This document shows positions 41,297 through 51,393 of a stretch of 63,435 nucleotides of DNA, one piece after another; the first letter of the stretch is position 1, and every line of letters begins with the position of its first letter. Made by a program: the position numbers and the translations under genes. Source of the stretch: Rhodospirillaceae bacterium (GTDB lineage Bacteria; Pseudomonadota; Gammaproteobacteria; Steroidobacterales; Rariloculaceae); the NCBI GenBank assembly GCA_002718345.1, contig PBDA01000015.1, forward strand, positions 1-63,435, in the 5' to 3' direction. The notes under the pieces are model-generated. The model was not told the origin of the DNA. It was given only the letters and a program-made list of their open reading frames with translations, and made no database searches.

Positions 41297-42664
41297 TTAA
41301 TTCTGATTTTTTAAAACTTTTTGAAGCTTATTCCTTAAGCCTCGAAAATCCCCATTTGACATCATAACCACACAATCACCATCCTTAAGATCAGCTAAAA
41401 GGTTAGCTAACATTGAATCAACATCCCCGCAAACTGTTAACTTTGAGCCCAAAGCAACCAATTCCAACCCAGGATCCCACTGCAAATCCTCTCCTGCAAG
41501 AACGAAAATACGATCCGCTTCTTTTAAAGCCTTGTTTAGCAGATCTTTGTGAATTCCCATCCTCATTGTGTTAGATCTTGGCTCTATAACAACAACAATA
41601 CGTGACTCTCTGTGTCGTTTTCTTAAAGCCTCTATGCTTGCTCTGATTGCGGTAGGATGATGAGCAAAATCATCGTAAAGTGTAATACTAGAATTTACCT
41701 CTTTCTTCTCTAACCTCCTCTTTACCCCTTGAAAATCAGATAAAGCATTAATGGAATCTTCTATGGCAACTCCCACATGATCAGCAGCACTAATAGCAGC
41801 AAGTGCATTTTCTATATTATGTTTTCCATATAATCCCCAAACTGCCTCTCCAATTTTTTTTCCTTCTCGATAAATTCTAAATTCAGAGCCTGACTCACTC
41901 TGGTTAAAATTTGCAGACCAAGTTGCTGGATCGTCCACTCCAAAAGTCTCAACAGAAGTCCACACCCCTCTCAGTAATAGTTCCTTAATATTCGGATCAG
42001 ACCCATTTATCTTTATAGAGCCGTTCGGCGGGATAGTTCTCAAAAGTTGATGAAATTGCCAAAGTACAGCGTCTAAATCAGCAAATATATCGGCATGGTC
42101 ATATTCGATATTTGTTATTGACAACGTATTAGGGCGATAGTGAAGAAATTTTGAACGCTTATCAAAGAAAGCCGTATCGTACTCATCTGCCTCTATAACA
42201 AAAAAATCAGATTCTCCAAGCCTCGCAGATACGCCAAAGTTTAGAGGAACGCCTCCTATGAGAAATCCTGGAGAACACTTAGCATGCTCAAGAATCCATG
42301 CAAGCATACTGCTAGTTGTCGTCTTGCCATGGGTGCCCGCTATAGCGAGCACCCATTTATCCTTTAATATATTTTCGTATAGCCATTGAGGACCAGAAAT
42401 ATAGGGGATATCTGTTTTAAGCAACTCCTCTATAGCAACATTGCCTCGAGAAAGACCATTACCTATAACAACACAATCTGCCTTCTCATTGATAAACTGA
42501 GCACCGTATCCTTTCTGCACAGGAATTCCCAATTTGATCAACTGTTCACTCATTGGAGGATAAAAATTCTCATCAGAACCAGAAACCTGATGTCCCGCAG
42601 CTTTTGCTATTGCAGCAAGCCCGCCCATAAATGTTCCACAAATCCCAAGTATATGAATATTCAT
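41297..42664 (-). CDS. mpl: Murein peptide ligase Mpl
   Basis: Recycles cell-wall tripeptide by joining L-Ala-gamma-D-Glu-meso-DAP to UDP-MurNAc. The Mur ligase architecture is seen in HILGICGTFMGGLAAIAK, the P-loop AGTHGKTTTSSML, EADEYDTAFFDKRSKF and DDFAHHPTAIRA. The GTFMGG and EADEYDTAFFD forms separate it from MurC, which is also in this window. The ATG shares one base with the stop of the upstream membrane protein gene. Confidence 0.96.
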   Translation of the reverse strand: MNIHILGICGTFMGGLAAIAKAAGHQVSGSDENFYPPMSEQLIKLGIPVQKGYGAQFINEKADCVVIGNGLSRGNVAIEELLKTDIPYISGPQWLYENILKDKWVLAIAGTHGKTTTSSMLAWILEHAKCSPGFLIGGVPLNFGVSARLGESDFFVIEADEYDTAFFDKRSKFLHYRPNTLSITNIEYDHADIFADLDAVLWQFHQLLRTIPPNGSIKINGSDPNIKELLLRGVWTSVETFGVDDPATWSANFNQSESGSEFRIYREGKKIGEAVWGLYGKHNIENALAAISAADHVGVAIEDSINALSDFQGVKRRLEKKEVNSSITLYDDFAHHPTAIRASIEALRKRHRESRIVVVIEPRSNTMRMGIHKDLLNKALKEADRIFVLAGEDLQWDPGLELVALGSKLTVCGDVDSMLANLLADLKDGDCVVMMSNGDFRGLRNKLQKVLKNQN

Positions 42665-43221
42665 TAGCCAGTTAACGGAAACATGTAATCGCGTATTGCA
42701 AAAGACATCATTACGTACCCTACAACGATTAGAGTTCCAACAAAATATGTTTTTTCGCTTGCCTTAGCTAATATGAAAGCGGCGATATCCATTGTCCAAA
42801 TAAATAAAGCTAAGTAAATAAATACCCCGATCATCGAGTTATTACCTAAATTTCTGGAGGCGTCTATCCAAACTAAGATAGGAATTCTGGTAAGCCCTAC
42901 CATAGTTTGTGCGCCAAATAAGGCTGTAGCAGTCTGAAGAAAACGATGAGAGTGACCAAATGCCTTCAGGACACCCCAAATGAAAATAATATCGAAAAAC
43001 AATTCAAGTACGATTAAACCTACGAACCCAAGGTACAATCTAATTCCGAGTATATTTAATTCTAAAAATCGCTCTGCTGGGTCACTTAATGATAATGAAA
43101 AAAGTCCTGTTGCAAGAAATGAGGCAATGACTAACGAAAAAAGAAATTGAGATGCAGGCATCTCATCAGGACCTCGTTTATGAAATGCCACATCAATGAA
43201 CGCTAATATCAACCGCCACAA
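42664..43221 (-). CDS. Unknown membrane protein, about five transmembrane segments
   Basis: I do not recognise this 185-residue protein. The N-terminus carries a charged stretch (DVAFHKRGPDEMPASQ) followed by hydrophobic segments near residues 25 to 45, 58 to 85, 97 to 115, 130 to 150 and 157 to 175. No catalytic motif is obvious. It is joined to mpl by TAATG, so it is probably translated with it. A role in wall recycling would be only a guess from location. Confidence 0.7.
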   Translation of the reverse strand: MWRLILAFIDVAFHKRGPDEMPASQFLFSLVIASFLATGLFSLSLSDPAERFLELNILGIRLYLGFVGLIVLELFFDIIFIWGVLKAFGHSHRFLQTATALFGAQTMVGLTRIPILVWIDASRNLGNNSMIGVFIYLALFIWTMDIAAFILAKASEKTYFVGTLIVVGYVMMSFAIRDYMFPLTG

Positions 43222-43279
43222 ACGAATGCTCCTATGTTATTAATCAGAATTGTTCTCCAGCTAAGTGTAAAAGAAAGCC

Positions 43280-44389
43280 ATGAAGGGAACAGACCTTTTT
43301 ATAAATAATAAAAGCGCGCTTACTGAACTAATCTCTGAAATATCAGGGGAACCAATTATTTCCCTAGATACAGAATTTATGCGGGAAAGCACCTATTACC
43401 CAGAGCTCTGCTTGATACAGATAGCTACTTCTAATCTGGCGGTTTGTATAGATTGTTTAGCAGATCTTGATTTGGATGTATTTTTCGAAGTGCTTTTAGC
43501 GAAAGATAAAATTTGGCTCTTGCACAGCGCCCGCCAAGATTTAGAGGTCCTGTATAAACTCACGAATAGGCTTCCAGCACACCTGATTGACACTCAGCTA
43601 GCCGCAGCATTGCTAGGTTATCCACCGCAAATAGGACTTCAAGACCTGACCCATAAACTACTAAAAATTGAACTAGATAAATCTTTATCAAGAACAGATT
43701 GGACAAAACGTCCGCTCTCGACGCCTGCCCTTAAGTACGCTCTTGATGATGTGCGATATCTTTTAAGCTTATGGGAAAAATTACGACCAAAGCTAGAAAA
43801 CAGCGCTCGGTTAAACTGGTTTAAAGAGGACTGCCAACACGCTCTTCACGCACCATTAATCACTCCCTCTGTAACTCTCTGGGAACGTCTTAAAGGCCTA
43901 GGCTCATTAGACCCTAGATCCCAATACGCAGCTCTTTGTCTAACAGAATGGCGAGAGAAGTGTGCGCAGAAGCTTAATCGCCCAAGACGCTGGATAATGA
44001 GTGACCAGCTACTGCTAATTACGGCAAACATCATCCCAGAAACACAAGAAGAACTTGCTTCTATTACAGATATGCCTGAACGACTTGCGAAGCGCTTTGG
44101 CAATGAAATCCTAAAGACCATAAATGACTATCAAGATATCGAAAAAATGAAACGAGTTGAAAAACGTATTAACAGGCCACGTCACAAAAAAGCCAATCTG
44201 AAACAACTCAAAAATTGCCTTTTAGAGCGTGCTCATGAACTTGGAATCGAACCTGAGGTGCTTGCTAGCCGCAAAGAACTAATTGGTTTAGCTGTTGGTA
44301 ATCTTTCTGGCAGACTTGAAAAGGGCTGGAGATCAAACGAAATAAACTATTTCAAACCAATAAAAACGGACCCTGATCAAAAAACCTAA
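43280..44389 (+). CDS. rnd: Ribonuclease D
   Basis: 3'-5' exoribonuclease trimming tRNA and other stable RNA. The DEDDy nuclease domain shows ISLDTEFMRESTYYPELCLI, LLHSARQDLEVL, HLIDTQLAAALLGY and YALDDVRYLLSLW. An HRDC domain follows at about residues 215 to 295 (CAQKLNRPRRWIMSDQLLL), and a second helical repeat ends the protein. Length 369 fits E. coli Rnd (375). It ends 5 bases from convergent adk. Confidence 0.95.
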   Translation: MKGTDLFINNKSALTELISEISGEPIISLDTEFMRESTYYPELCLIQIATSNLAVCIDCLADLDLDVFFEVLLAKDKIWLLHSARQDLEVLYKLTNRLPAHLIDTQLAAALLGYPPQIGLQDLTHKLLKIELDKSLSRTDWTKRPLSTPALKYALDDVRYLLSLWEKLRPKLENSARLNWFKEDCQHALHAPLITPSVTLWERLKGLGSLDPRSQYAALCLTEWREKCAQKLNRPRRWIMSDQLLLITANIIPETQEELASITDMPERLAKRFGNEILKTINDYQDIEKMKRVEKRINRPRHKKANLKQLKNCLLERAHELGIEPEVLASRKELIGLAVGNLSGRLEKGWRSNEINYFKPIKTDPDQKT

Positions 44390-44394
44390 TTCAT

Positions 44395-45039
44395 CTAAGA
44401 AACAAGAACCTTCTTAAGGCTTGCATAGACCTCATCTGCAATACCATTTGCATCAATCACTCGCAGAATACCCCTATCAGCGTAGAACTCAATTAAGGGC
44501 TCAGTTTCTCTTTTATACACGCGAAGTCTATTTCGAATCGTATCTTCATTATCATCAGCTCTTTGCAGAAGTTCACCTCCGTTTGTCAGACATTCTTCCA
44601 ACTCTGCCTTAGTTGAAAAGTAGATATTAAGAAGTTTGCCTGTTTTAGAACAAGTCCTTCGTCCTGTCAGTCGTTTAATCAAAATCTCAAAGTCAACATC
44701 CATTAAGATGGCAGCATCTAAACTTTGATCTAAATCGATTAGAACCTGATCTAGACTTTCTGCTTGGCCTAGATTTCTTGGAAAACCATCAAGCAAATAG
44801 TCTTTTGCAGTATCACTCGCAGCCAGCCTATCTTTAATAATCCCCAAAACAATATCATCAGAAACTAATTCGCCATTTTTCATGTGAGCATCGGCCCGTA
44901 ATCCTAATTCAGTGCCTGCCGCAACTGCCTCTCGCAAAAGCTCTCCCGTTGAAATTTGAGGCAATCCCATATCTGTTTGGAGCTTAAACGCCTGAGTACC
45001 TTTTCCAGAACCAGGTGCACCAAGCAAGACAATTCGCAT
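44395..45039 (-). CDS. adk: Adenylate kinase, long form with atypical LID
   Basis: Interconverts 2 ADP with ATP and AMP. P-loop GAPGSGKGTQ, the AMP-binding ISTGELLREAVAAG, DGFPRNLGQAE and LQRADDNEDTIRNRL are all present, and length 214 equals E. coli Adk. The LID region reads GRRTCSKTGKLLNIYF and then EECLTNGGELL. It does not follow the common HxxSGRxYH...DDxTGE form, nor does it hold the four cysteines of zinc LIDs. The first bases are clear of pfp, which is divergent. Confidence 0.95.
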   Translation of the reverse strand: MRIVLLGAPGSGKGTQAFKLQTDMGLPQISTGELLREAVAAGTELGLRADAHMKNGELVSDDIVLGIIKDRLAASDTAKDYLLDGFPRNLGQAESLDQVLIDLDQSLDAAILMDVDFEILIKRLTGRRTCSKTGKLLNIYFSTKAELEECLTNGGELLQRADDNEDTIRNRLRVYKRETEPLIEFYADRGILRVIDANGIADEVYASLKKVLVS

Positions 45040-45178
45040 TTAGAACTCTCCTATTGCTAAAAAGCATAAATTAATACTGATAAAACTAGCCTGATAAAGT
45101 CGTACCGTCAAACAGAAGCATTCATTTGATATCCTGCGTCTTTTAGAATAGTCGAAACGAATATTCTTGGGAGCAGCA

Positions 45179-46441
45179 GTGAAACAAAATGGTTTTTATG
45201 CGCAGTCAGGAGGGGTTACAGCTGTTATCAACGCCACGGCATGTGGCGTACTAGAAACTGCCCGAAAAAAGAAAGGGCAAATAGGTAAAATTTATGCTGG
45301 CCAGAATGGCATTATCGGCGCTCTTACTGAAGATTTTATTGATACAAGCAAAGAAACTAACAAGGCCATAGCTGCCTTACGTCATACCCCTGGGGGGGCC
45401 TTTGGCTCTGCCCGATATAAACTAAAAGGACTGAAAGAAAATCTAGCTGAGTATGAGCGTTTAATAGCGGTTTTCAGGGCTCACAATGTTGGGTACTTCT
45501 TCTACAACGGCGGCGGTGACTCTATGGATACGGCCCATAAAGTATCTCAGATTGGAGATAAATTAGGTTTTCCAGTTACTTGTATTGGAATTCCCAAGAC
45601 GGTCGATAATGATTTACCCCTAACTGATACATGCCCGGGGTTTGGCTCAGTTGCTAAATATGTGGCCATTTCAACTCGTGAAGCTGCTCTGGATGTTGCA
45701 TCAATGGCAAAAACTTCAACAAAAGTTTTTATTCTAGAAGTTATGGGACGACATGCAGGATGGATAGCTGCAGCTAGCGGGCTAGCTGGAAATAGCAGAA
45801 CTGAAGCACCACACATTATTTTATTCCCAGAAATTCCTTTTAATAAAGCTGAGTTTTTAATAAAGGTGCGGGCCTGTGTAGAACGCCATGGTTATTGCGT
45901 CATAGTAGTTTCTGAAGGGGCAAGACATTCTGACGGCAGCTTTCTGGCTGAAGCTGGAACCCGAGATGCTTTTGGTCATGCCCAACTTGGCGGTGTTGCT
46001 TCAACGGTAGCTACTCTTGTGAAAAAAGGATTGGGGTATAAGTATCACTTTGCAATTGCTGATTATCTGCAGCGTTCTGCGCGTCATATAGCATCCAAAG
46101 TTGATGTAGAGCAAGCCTATGCTGTTGGGAAAAAAGCAGTTGAATTTGCTCTTAAGGGGCATAGTTCAATTATGCCTATAATTGTCCGGACATCAGATTC
46201 ACCTTATCGATGGACGGTCAAGCACGCACCTTTAAGCAAAGTGGCTAACAAAGAAAAAATGATGCCTCGCTCATTTATCAGTCAGGATGGTTTTTCTATT
46301 ACAAAATCTTGCCGCAGATATCTTGAGCCACTTATTCGTGGCGAAGACTATCCACCATATAAACAAGGAATGCCATGTTACGCTAAGCTTCGGAAGGTGC
46401 CTGTCAAGCCAAAGTTAAACAAAAACTTTGTGTTAAAATGA
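45179..46441 (+). CDS. pfp: Pyrophosphate-dependent 6-phosphofructokinase
   Basis: Reversible phosphorylation of fructose 6-phosphate using PPi. The substrate motif PKTVDNDLPL has Lys where ATP enzymes have Gly (PGTIDND), and FYNGGGDSMDTA has Asp at the second diagnostic site; together these mark PPi use. MGRHAGWIAA is the sugar-phosphate site. A GTG with GGGAG at 5 bases gives MKQNGFYAQSGG (420 residues), better than a TTG four codons upstream. It lies just upstream of the pyrophosphatase hppA. Confidence 0.93.
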   Translation: MKQNGFYAQSGGVTAVINATACGVLETARKKKGQIGKIYAGQNGIIGALTEDFIDTSKETNKAIAALRHTPGGAFGSARYKLKGLKENLAEYERLIAVFRAHNVGYFFYNGGGDSMDTAHKVSQIGDKLGFPVTCIGIPKTVDNDLPLTDTCPGFGSVAKYVAISTREAALDVASMAKTSTKVFILEVMGRHAGWIAAASGLAGNSRTEAPHIILFPEIPFNKAEFLIKVRACVERHGYCVIVVSEGARHSDGSFLAEAGTRDAFGHAQLGGVASTVATLVKKGLGYKYHFAIADYLQRSARHIASKVDVEQAYAVGKKAVEFALKGHSSIMPIIVRTSDSPYRWTVKHAPLSKVANKEKMMPRSFISQDGFSITKSCRRYLEPLIRGEDYPPYKQGMPCYAKLRKVPVKPKLNKNFVLK

Positions 46442-46444
46442 TGT

Positions 46445-46470
46445 AGCATTTTTGTGGTAATGAAAATGCT
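46445..46470 (+). repeat. Inverted repeat (hairpin) just after pfp
   Basis: AGCATTTT and AAAATGCT are perfect inverted arms (8 bp) around a 10-base loop, starting 4 bases after the pfp stop. No T-run follows, so it is not a standard terminator. It may protect the mRNA 3' end or mark processing before hppA. Function is inferred only. Confidence 0.6.
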
Positions 46471-46666
46471 GAAATACTAAATACCAGGTATCGAGAATCT
46501 TACTTTCTTTATGAACTCGACTGATAACGCCGATATATTGAATTAAAATAAAGGTTGCGCTACGCGCTTTAATTTAAACACCCCATACACTCTAAAAATC
46601 GATTAAGACTAATTAAGTCAATAACATTAACCTTATGAGGGAATGGGTTAGCTTGGAGAAAAATGA

Positions 46667-48679
46667 ATGAATGCAGAAATGGCACTTTGGATCTCTCTTG
46701 GAGCCTCCGTATTAGCAGTAATCTACGGATTAATCTCAGTTAAATGGATACTAAACCGCTCCGCTGGTTCTGAAAGAATGCAAGAAATTGCTTCGGCTAT
46801 TCAAGAAGGAGCTAAAGCGTATATGGACCGCCAATATCAAACTATTGGTATCGTGGGAGTTGTTCTTTTTGTAGTACTAGGACTTGCTATTGATTGGTAC
46901 AGCGCCATTGGTTTTGCTATAGGGGCTGTCTTCTCTGCTTTGGCTGGCTACATAGGTATGTTTGTCTCTGTTAGAGCAAATGTTCGAACTGCTCAAGCGG
47001 CTACAGAAGGAATTAATCCTGCTTTGACTATAGCATTTCGCGGGGGAGCAATTACTGGTTTGCTAGTCGTAGGACTTGGTCTTCTTGGGGTTGCAGGCTA
47101 TTACGCTATTCTCCAAGGAATGGGTATGGGAGGAGATGAGGTCTTAAAAGCCTTGGTCGGACTAGCATTTGGTGGCTCGCTAATTTCAATCTTTGCGCGT
47201 CTAGGTGGCGGGATTTTCACAAAAGGAGCAGATGTTGGTGCGGACCTTGTAGGTAAAGTGGAAGCAGGAATACCCGAAGATGATCCACGCAACCCGGGCG
47301 TTATAGCAGACAATGTTGGAGATAATGTTGGGGATTGCGCAGGAATGGCAGCTGACCTATTTGAAACATATGCTGTAACACTTATTGCAACAATGCTTCT
47401 AGGTGGCTTAACTGCTGCATCACTTGGCGAAAACGCCGTCCTCTACCCCATGGTTCTTGGTGGGGTCTCAATAGTCGCGTCCATCCTTGGTACATTTTTC
47501 GTTAAAACAACTACCGGCAAAATAATGAGCGCACTCTATAAAGGCGTAATTGTGTCTGGTGTTTTAGCGGCTATCGCTTTTTACCCGATTACGACTGCTC
47601 TAATGGGCGATGGGTCTATTAATTTATATTTGTCTGCCCTTATAGGCCTAGCCTTAACTGCTGCCATGGTTGTAATTACTGAATACTACACTGGCACGGA
47701 ATATGCTCCTGTAAAAAAAGTTGCAAGCGCATCAACTACAGGTGATGCAACAAATATCATTGCGGGTCTTGGCGTTTCTATGAAAGCAACTGCTTGGCCT
47801 GTAATTGCAGTCTGTGCGTCAATATGGGGAGCATATGAACTTGCTGAGCTTTATGGCATAGCAATTGCCGCAACGAGCATGTTGTCCATGACAGGTATGA
47901 TTGTTGCTTTGGATGCTTTTGGCCCAATAACTGATAACGCGGGAGGTATAGCCGAAATGGCCGAACTCCCTTCTGAAGTTAGAAACGTGACTGACGCTCT
48001 GGATGCTGTAGGAAACACCACAAAAGCAGTCACCAAAGGCTATGCAATCGGCTCAGCAGGCCTAGCAGCTCTAGTGCTTTTTTCTGACTATACTCATAGT
48101 CTCGAAGAAGCCGGATTTGGAGTGCTTGAATTCGACCTTTCTAACCCCAGAGTGATAATTGGTCTCTTTATAGGAGGACTAGTCCCTTTTCTATTTGGCG
48201 CGATGGCAATGGAAGCTGTTGGAAGAGCAGCAGGTTCTGTTGTGGAAGAGGTTCGCAGACAGTTCAAGGAGATAACAGGCATCATGGAGGGAACCACACG
48301 ACCCGATTATTCCAACTGTGTAGACCTGCTAACTAAGTCCGCAATTAAGGAAATGATCATTCCCTCGTTGCTACCAGTATTAGTCCCAATTTTAATAGGC
48401 AAACTACTTGGTCCTGAAGCTCTGGGCGGTTTATTAATGGGAACAATCGTTACTGGACTATTTGTCGCAATCTCTATGACAACTGGAGGAGGTGCTTGGG
48501 ACAATGCAAAGAAATACATTGAAGACGGAAACTTTGGCGGAAAGGGTTCAGATGCCCATAAAGCTGCGGTTACAGGAGATACTGTAGGCGACCCTTATAA
48601 AGACACTGCGGGTCCTGCGATTAATCCATTGATTAAAATCATTAACATTGTGGCTTTATTATCAGTACCACTGCTTTAG
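46667..48679 (+). CDS. hppA: K+-independent proton-pumping membrane pyrophosphatase
   Basis: Multi-spanning inner-membrane enzyme that couples PPi hydrolysis to H+ export. The 670 residues contain about 16 transmembrane segments and the PPi-binding [11 protein letters not shown], followed by [18 protein letters not shown]. The diagnostic site reads [16 protein letters not shown]: Lys after GNTT marks the K+-independent class, which pumps protons. [18 protein letters not shown] closes the active site. It follows pfp by 226 bases, with a second small palindrome GCGCTACGCGC between them. Confidence 0.96.
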   Translation: MNAEMALWISLGASVLAVIYGLISVKWILNRSAGSERMQEIASAIQEGAKAYMDRQYQTIGIVGVVLFVVLGLAIDWYSAIGFAIGAVFSALAGYIGMFVSVRANVRTAQAATEGINPALTIAFRGGAITGLLVVGLGLLGVAGYYAILQGMGMGGDEVLKALVGLAFGGSLISIFARLGGGIFTKGADVGADLVGKVEAGIPEDDPRNPGVIADNVGDNVGDCAGMAADLFETYAVTLIATMLLGGLTAASLGENAVLYPMVLGGVSIVASILGTFFVKTTTGKIMSALYKGVIVSGVLAAIAFYPITTALMGDGSINLYLSALIGLALTAAMVVITEYYTGTEYAPVKKVASASTTGDATNIIAGLGVSMKATAWPVIAVCASIWGAYELAELYGIAIAATSMLSMTGMIVALDAFGPITDNAGGIAEMAELPSEVRNVTDALDAVGNTTKAVTKGYAIGSAGLAALVLFSDYTHSLEEAGFGVLEFDLSNPRVIIGLFIGGLVPFLFGAMAMEAVGRAAGSVVEEVRRQFKEITGIMEGTTRPDYSNCVDLLTKSAIKEMIIPSLLPVLVPILIGKLLGPEALGGLLMGTIVTGLFVAISMTTGGGAWDNAKKYIEDGNFGGKGSDAHKAAVTGDTVGDPYKDTAGPAINPLIKIINIVALLSVPLL

Positions 48680-48912
48680 CAGATTGCTCTATGGACAATA
48701 AATAGGAATTAGACAAAAAAATGATTCAGTAAATTATGATTTCAATGAAAAAGCTATGTCACTATTGACTAAACTTCGTAATGTTAACCATGACTTTTTA
48801 GTGATGTTTGTGGGCCAATTGTTTCTCAAATTTTTTCTTGTCTGGTACAAAAAACTTTGTGCTCTTATTAATCTGGAAACCTTTTTTGAATGAATTTTAG
48901 CTGAGATGACGC

Positions 48913-49563
48913 ATGAATATTGAAGAGGCTCGAGACCGAATGGTTGAGCAACAACTACGTACTTGGGATGTCTTTGATTACCGAGTCCTCAGGGCCGTAC
49001 GCGAGTGTAGTCGGGAATTATTTGTTCCAAACACTTACCATGATTTTGCCTTTGCTGACATGGAAATTCCTCTAGACCATGATCAAGCTATGATGAATCC
49101 AAAAGTTGAAGGACGTTTGCTCCAATCACTTTCTTTGAATCCCAATGATAGAGTTCTGGAAATAGGCACAGGAAGCGGATTTCTAACAGCCTGCCTCGCT
49201 CATCTGTCTCAGTCTGTTCTAAGTATAGATATTTTTGCTGGATTCACTGCCGAGGCAAGAAAAAAATTAAAGAGCTTGAACATTCAAAACGTAAATTTGC
49301 TCACGCAAGATGCTTTTTCTATGGCCCAAAATGAGCAATTCGATGCCATTGCTGTAACAGGATCTATCCCGACATTTAACGAGCATTTCGTCCAAATGCT
49401 TCGACCTGGAGGACGGATGTTTGTAATTATTGGGAAGGCGCCCGCAATGGAGGCTATTCTAATTACCCAGCATAATAACGGAAAATGGACTCAGGAAAGT
49501 TTATTTGAAACAGTGGTAGCGCCCCTCTCGAATGCTAACCAGCAAGTATCTTTCGTTCTCTAG
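48913..49563 (+). CDS. Protein-L-isoaspartate O-methyltransferase-like protein
   Basis: A 216-residue class I SAM methyltransferase of the PCMT family: ARDRMVEQQLRTWDVFDYRVL, DMEIPLDHDQAMMNPKVEGR and the SAM motif VLEIGTGSGFLTACLA. In true Pcm enzymes the substrate loop reads GxGQTISxP; here that place has HDQAMMNP, as in the divergent subgroup found next to rhodanese and tolC in gammaproteobacteria. Repair of isoaspartate is therefore uncertain. It ends 7 bases before the rhodanese gene. Confidence 0.82.
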   Translation: MNIEEARDRMVEQQLRTWDVFDYRVLRAVRECSRELFVPNTYHDFAFADMEIPLDHDQAMMNPKVEGRLLQSLSLNPNDRVLEIGTGSGFLTACLAHLSQSVLSIDIFAGFTAEARKKLKSLNIQNVNLLTQDAFSMAQNEQFDAIAVTGSIPTFNEHFVQMLRPGGRMFVIIGKAPAMEAILITQHNNGKWTQESLFETVVAPLSNANQQVSFVL

Positions 49564-49570
49564 GAATATT

Positions 49571-49894
49571 ATGACCGATATTCTAGAAATAACTCCCACA
49601 CAATTCTGTGAACGCTGGCCTGATAAAGAGGTAACAATACTGGATGTTAGAGAAACCAAAGAATTAGAGCTTGCTTCCTTAGAGGGCACAAAACACATGC
49701 CCATGATGGAAATACCTAACAGACTAGAAGAATTAAGCAATTCAGAAACTTTAGTGATTATGTGTCACAGTGGCGGACGAAGCAGGCGCGTAGCAGAATT
49801 TTTATTAGCCTCTGGCTTTAATAAGGTTTTCAATCTTACAGGGGGGATTGATGCTTGGGCATCTGAAATCGACCCAACGATACCTCGCTACTAG
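49571..49894 (+). CDS. Single-domain rhodanese-like sulfurtransferase
   Basis: A 107-residue rhodanese domain: VTILDVRETKELELASLEG, HMPMMEIPNRL and the active-site loop MCHSGGRSRRVAEFL with the persulfide-forming Cys. It is similar to GlpE-size proteins. The ATG (MTDILEITP) has AGGA nearby; a longer frame would run into the methyltransferase gene. Sulfur donor and acceptor are unknown. It precedes tolC by 38 bases. Confidence 0.92.
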   Translation: MTDILEITPTQFCERWPDKEVTILDVRETKELELASLEGTKHMPMMEIPNRLEELSNSETLVIMCHSGGRSRRVAEFLLASGFNKVFNLTGGIDAWASEIDPTIPRY

Positions 49895-49932
49895 GAATAT
49901 CTTGTAAGTAACAAACTAATAAGGCAATTGAT

Positions 49933-51387
49933 ATGTATAAACTGAAGGGCCAAATCATTTCAATAATTGGCTTTTTCATTTGCTACGCTACATCAATTCA
50001 AGCCGAAAACCTTCTAGACATTTATGAGCGAGCTGTTCAGTTCGATCCAATTCTTCGACAAGCAGAAGCCAATTACCTAGCTATCTTGGAAGTAAAGCCT
50101 CAAGCGCGCAGCGCCATGCTTCCCTTTATAAGTTTTACCGCTGGTGAAGCAACGTCATACGCCAAAGATCCTAATAGCCCAACTAATTTTGCAACTGGCC
50201 AACCTGACCCATACATTGGAAGCACTAAGTTTGATAGAGACTCATCTCTTTGGAATGTTCAGTTAGAACAAACCCTCTTTGACTGGAGTAGGATATTAAA
50301 ACTACGACAAGCTGATAAACAGGTTGCTCAAGCAGAAATTGAATTTCAAATTGCCCAACAGAATCTTCTTGTTCGAGTTGCCACAACTTACTTCTTAGTC
50401 CTGGCTGCAGAAGACACTCTGAATTCGCAGACTGCAGCAAGAGAAGCAATTGGCCGACAACTTGAACAAACAGAGCGTCGGTTTGAAGTCGGACTTATAG
50501 CAATCACAGACGTACAGGAAGCTCAGGCTGGCTATGATCAGGCCATTGCGGCTGAAATTTCAGCTAAACGAAACCTTGCAACAACCCAAGAGTTTCTTCG
50601 AGAGATAATTGGAGAGTCTGTTGTGGACTTGGATGGACCAGTTGAAGAAATTCCACTTTTACAACCTGACCCTGCAAATGCTGAACAATGGGTTCAGTTA
50701 GCACTTGATAGAAACCTTTCTTTGATATCAAGCAGGATCTCTTCTGAAATAGCAATGGATGAGATATCAGTTCAGCGTAGTGTTCGGCTACCAACTTTTA
50801 GTTTTTCTGCCTCTTTTGGCCAATCAAGCAGTGACACGATCCGCACTAACAACCTAATCCTCAGACCAGAGGGCAATTTCACATGCATGCCTGAACTTGG
50901 CGAATCTGGACATAATTATTGCCCACCCCAACGGACACCCTCAAGTACGGATGCTGACAATTATTTTCTTTCGTTCAACTTTAATATTCCCCTTTTTACA
51001 GGAGGATATAACTCGTCAAGAATTCAACAATCAGTGTATGAACACAGAGCTAAGATGGAAGGGTTAGAAACAGTAACAAGAGCCACAGAACGAGAGACAC
51101 GTGATGCTTATCTCAGCGTTATCTCAGAAATTTCAAGAGTACAAGCATTACAACAAGCAGTTACCTCATCCGAAACCGCATTGCGCGCTACTGAAGCTGG
51201 GCTTGAGGTTGGAACAAGAACAACCGTGGAAGTTCTAATCGCTCAAAATAATCTAAGTGCTGCTCAAACAGCATATGCACGCAGTCGTTATGACTACATA
51301 CTCAATGTCCTACGGCTAAGAATGGCAGCCGGAAATTTAAGTTTCAGAGATTTTGAAGAGGTAAATAGCTGGTTAACTGAAAGATAA
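49933..51387 (+). CDS. tolC: Outer-membrane efflux and secretion channel TolC
   Basis: Trimeric outer-membrane channel with a long periplasmic alpha-barrel. The 484 residues start with a signal peptide ending TSIQA-EN. Two OEP repeats follow (first around VQLEQTLFDWSRILKLRQADKQ, shown by its core QTLFDWSRILKLRQA; second around FNIPLFTGGYNSSRIQQ), each with the helix-rich coiled-coil typical of TolC. It has no lipobox. The pcm-like, rhodanese, tolC order suggests one transcript. Confidence 0.95.
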   Translation: MYKLKGQIISIIGFFICYATSIQAENLLDIYERAVQFDPILRQAEANYLAILEVKPQARSAMLPFISFTAGEATSYAKDPNSPTNFATGQPDPYIGSTKFDRDSSLWNVQLEQTLFDWSRILKLRQADKQVAQAEIEFQIAQQNLLVRVATTYFLVLAAEDTLNSQTAAREAIGRQLEQTERRFEVGLIAITDVQEAQAGYDQAIAAEISAKRNLATTQEFLREIIGESVVDLDGPVEEIPLLQPDPANAEQWVQLALDRNLSLISSRISSEIAMDEISVQRSVRLPTFSFSASFGQSSSDTIRTNNLILRPEGNFTCMPELGESGHNYCPPQRTPSSTDADNYFLSFNFNIPLFTGGYNSSRIQQSVYEHRAKMEGLETVTRATERETRDAYLSVISEISRVQALQQAVTSSETALRATEAGLEVGTRTTVEVLIAQNNLSAAQTAYARSRYDYILNVLRLRMAAGNLSFRDFEEVNSWLTER

Positions 51388-51393
51388 TTGCTT

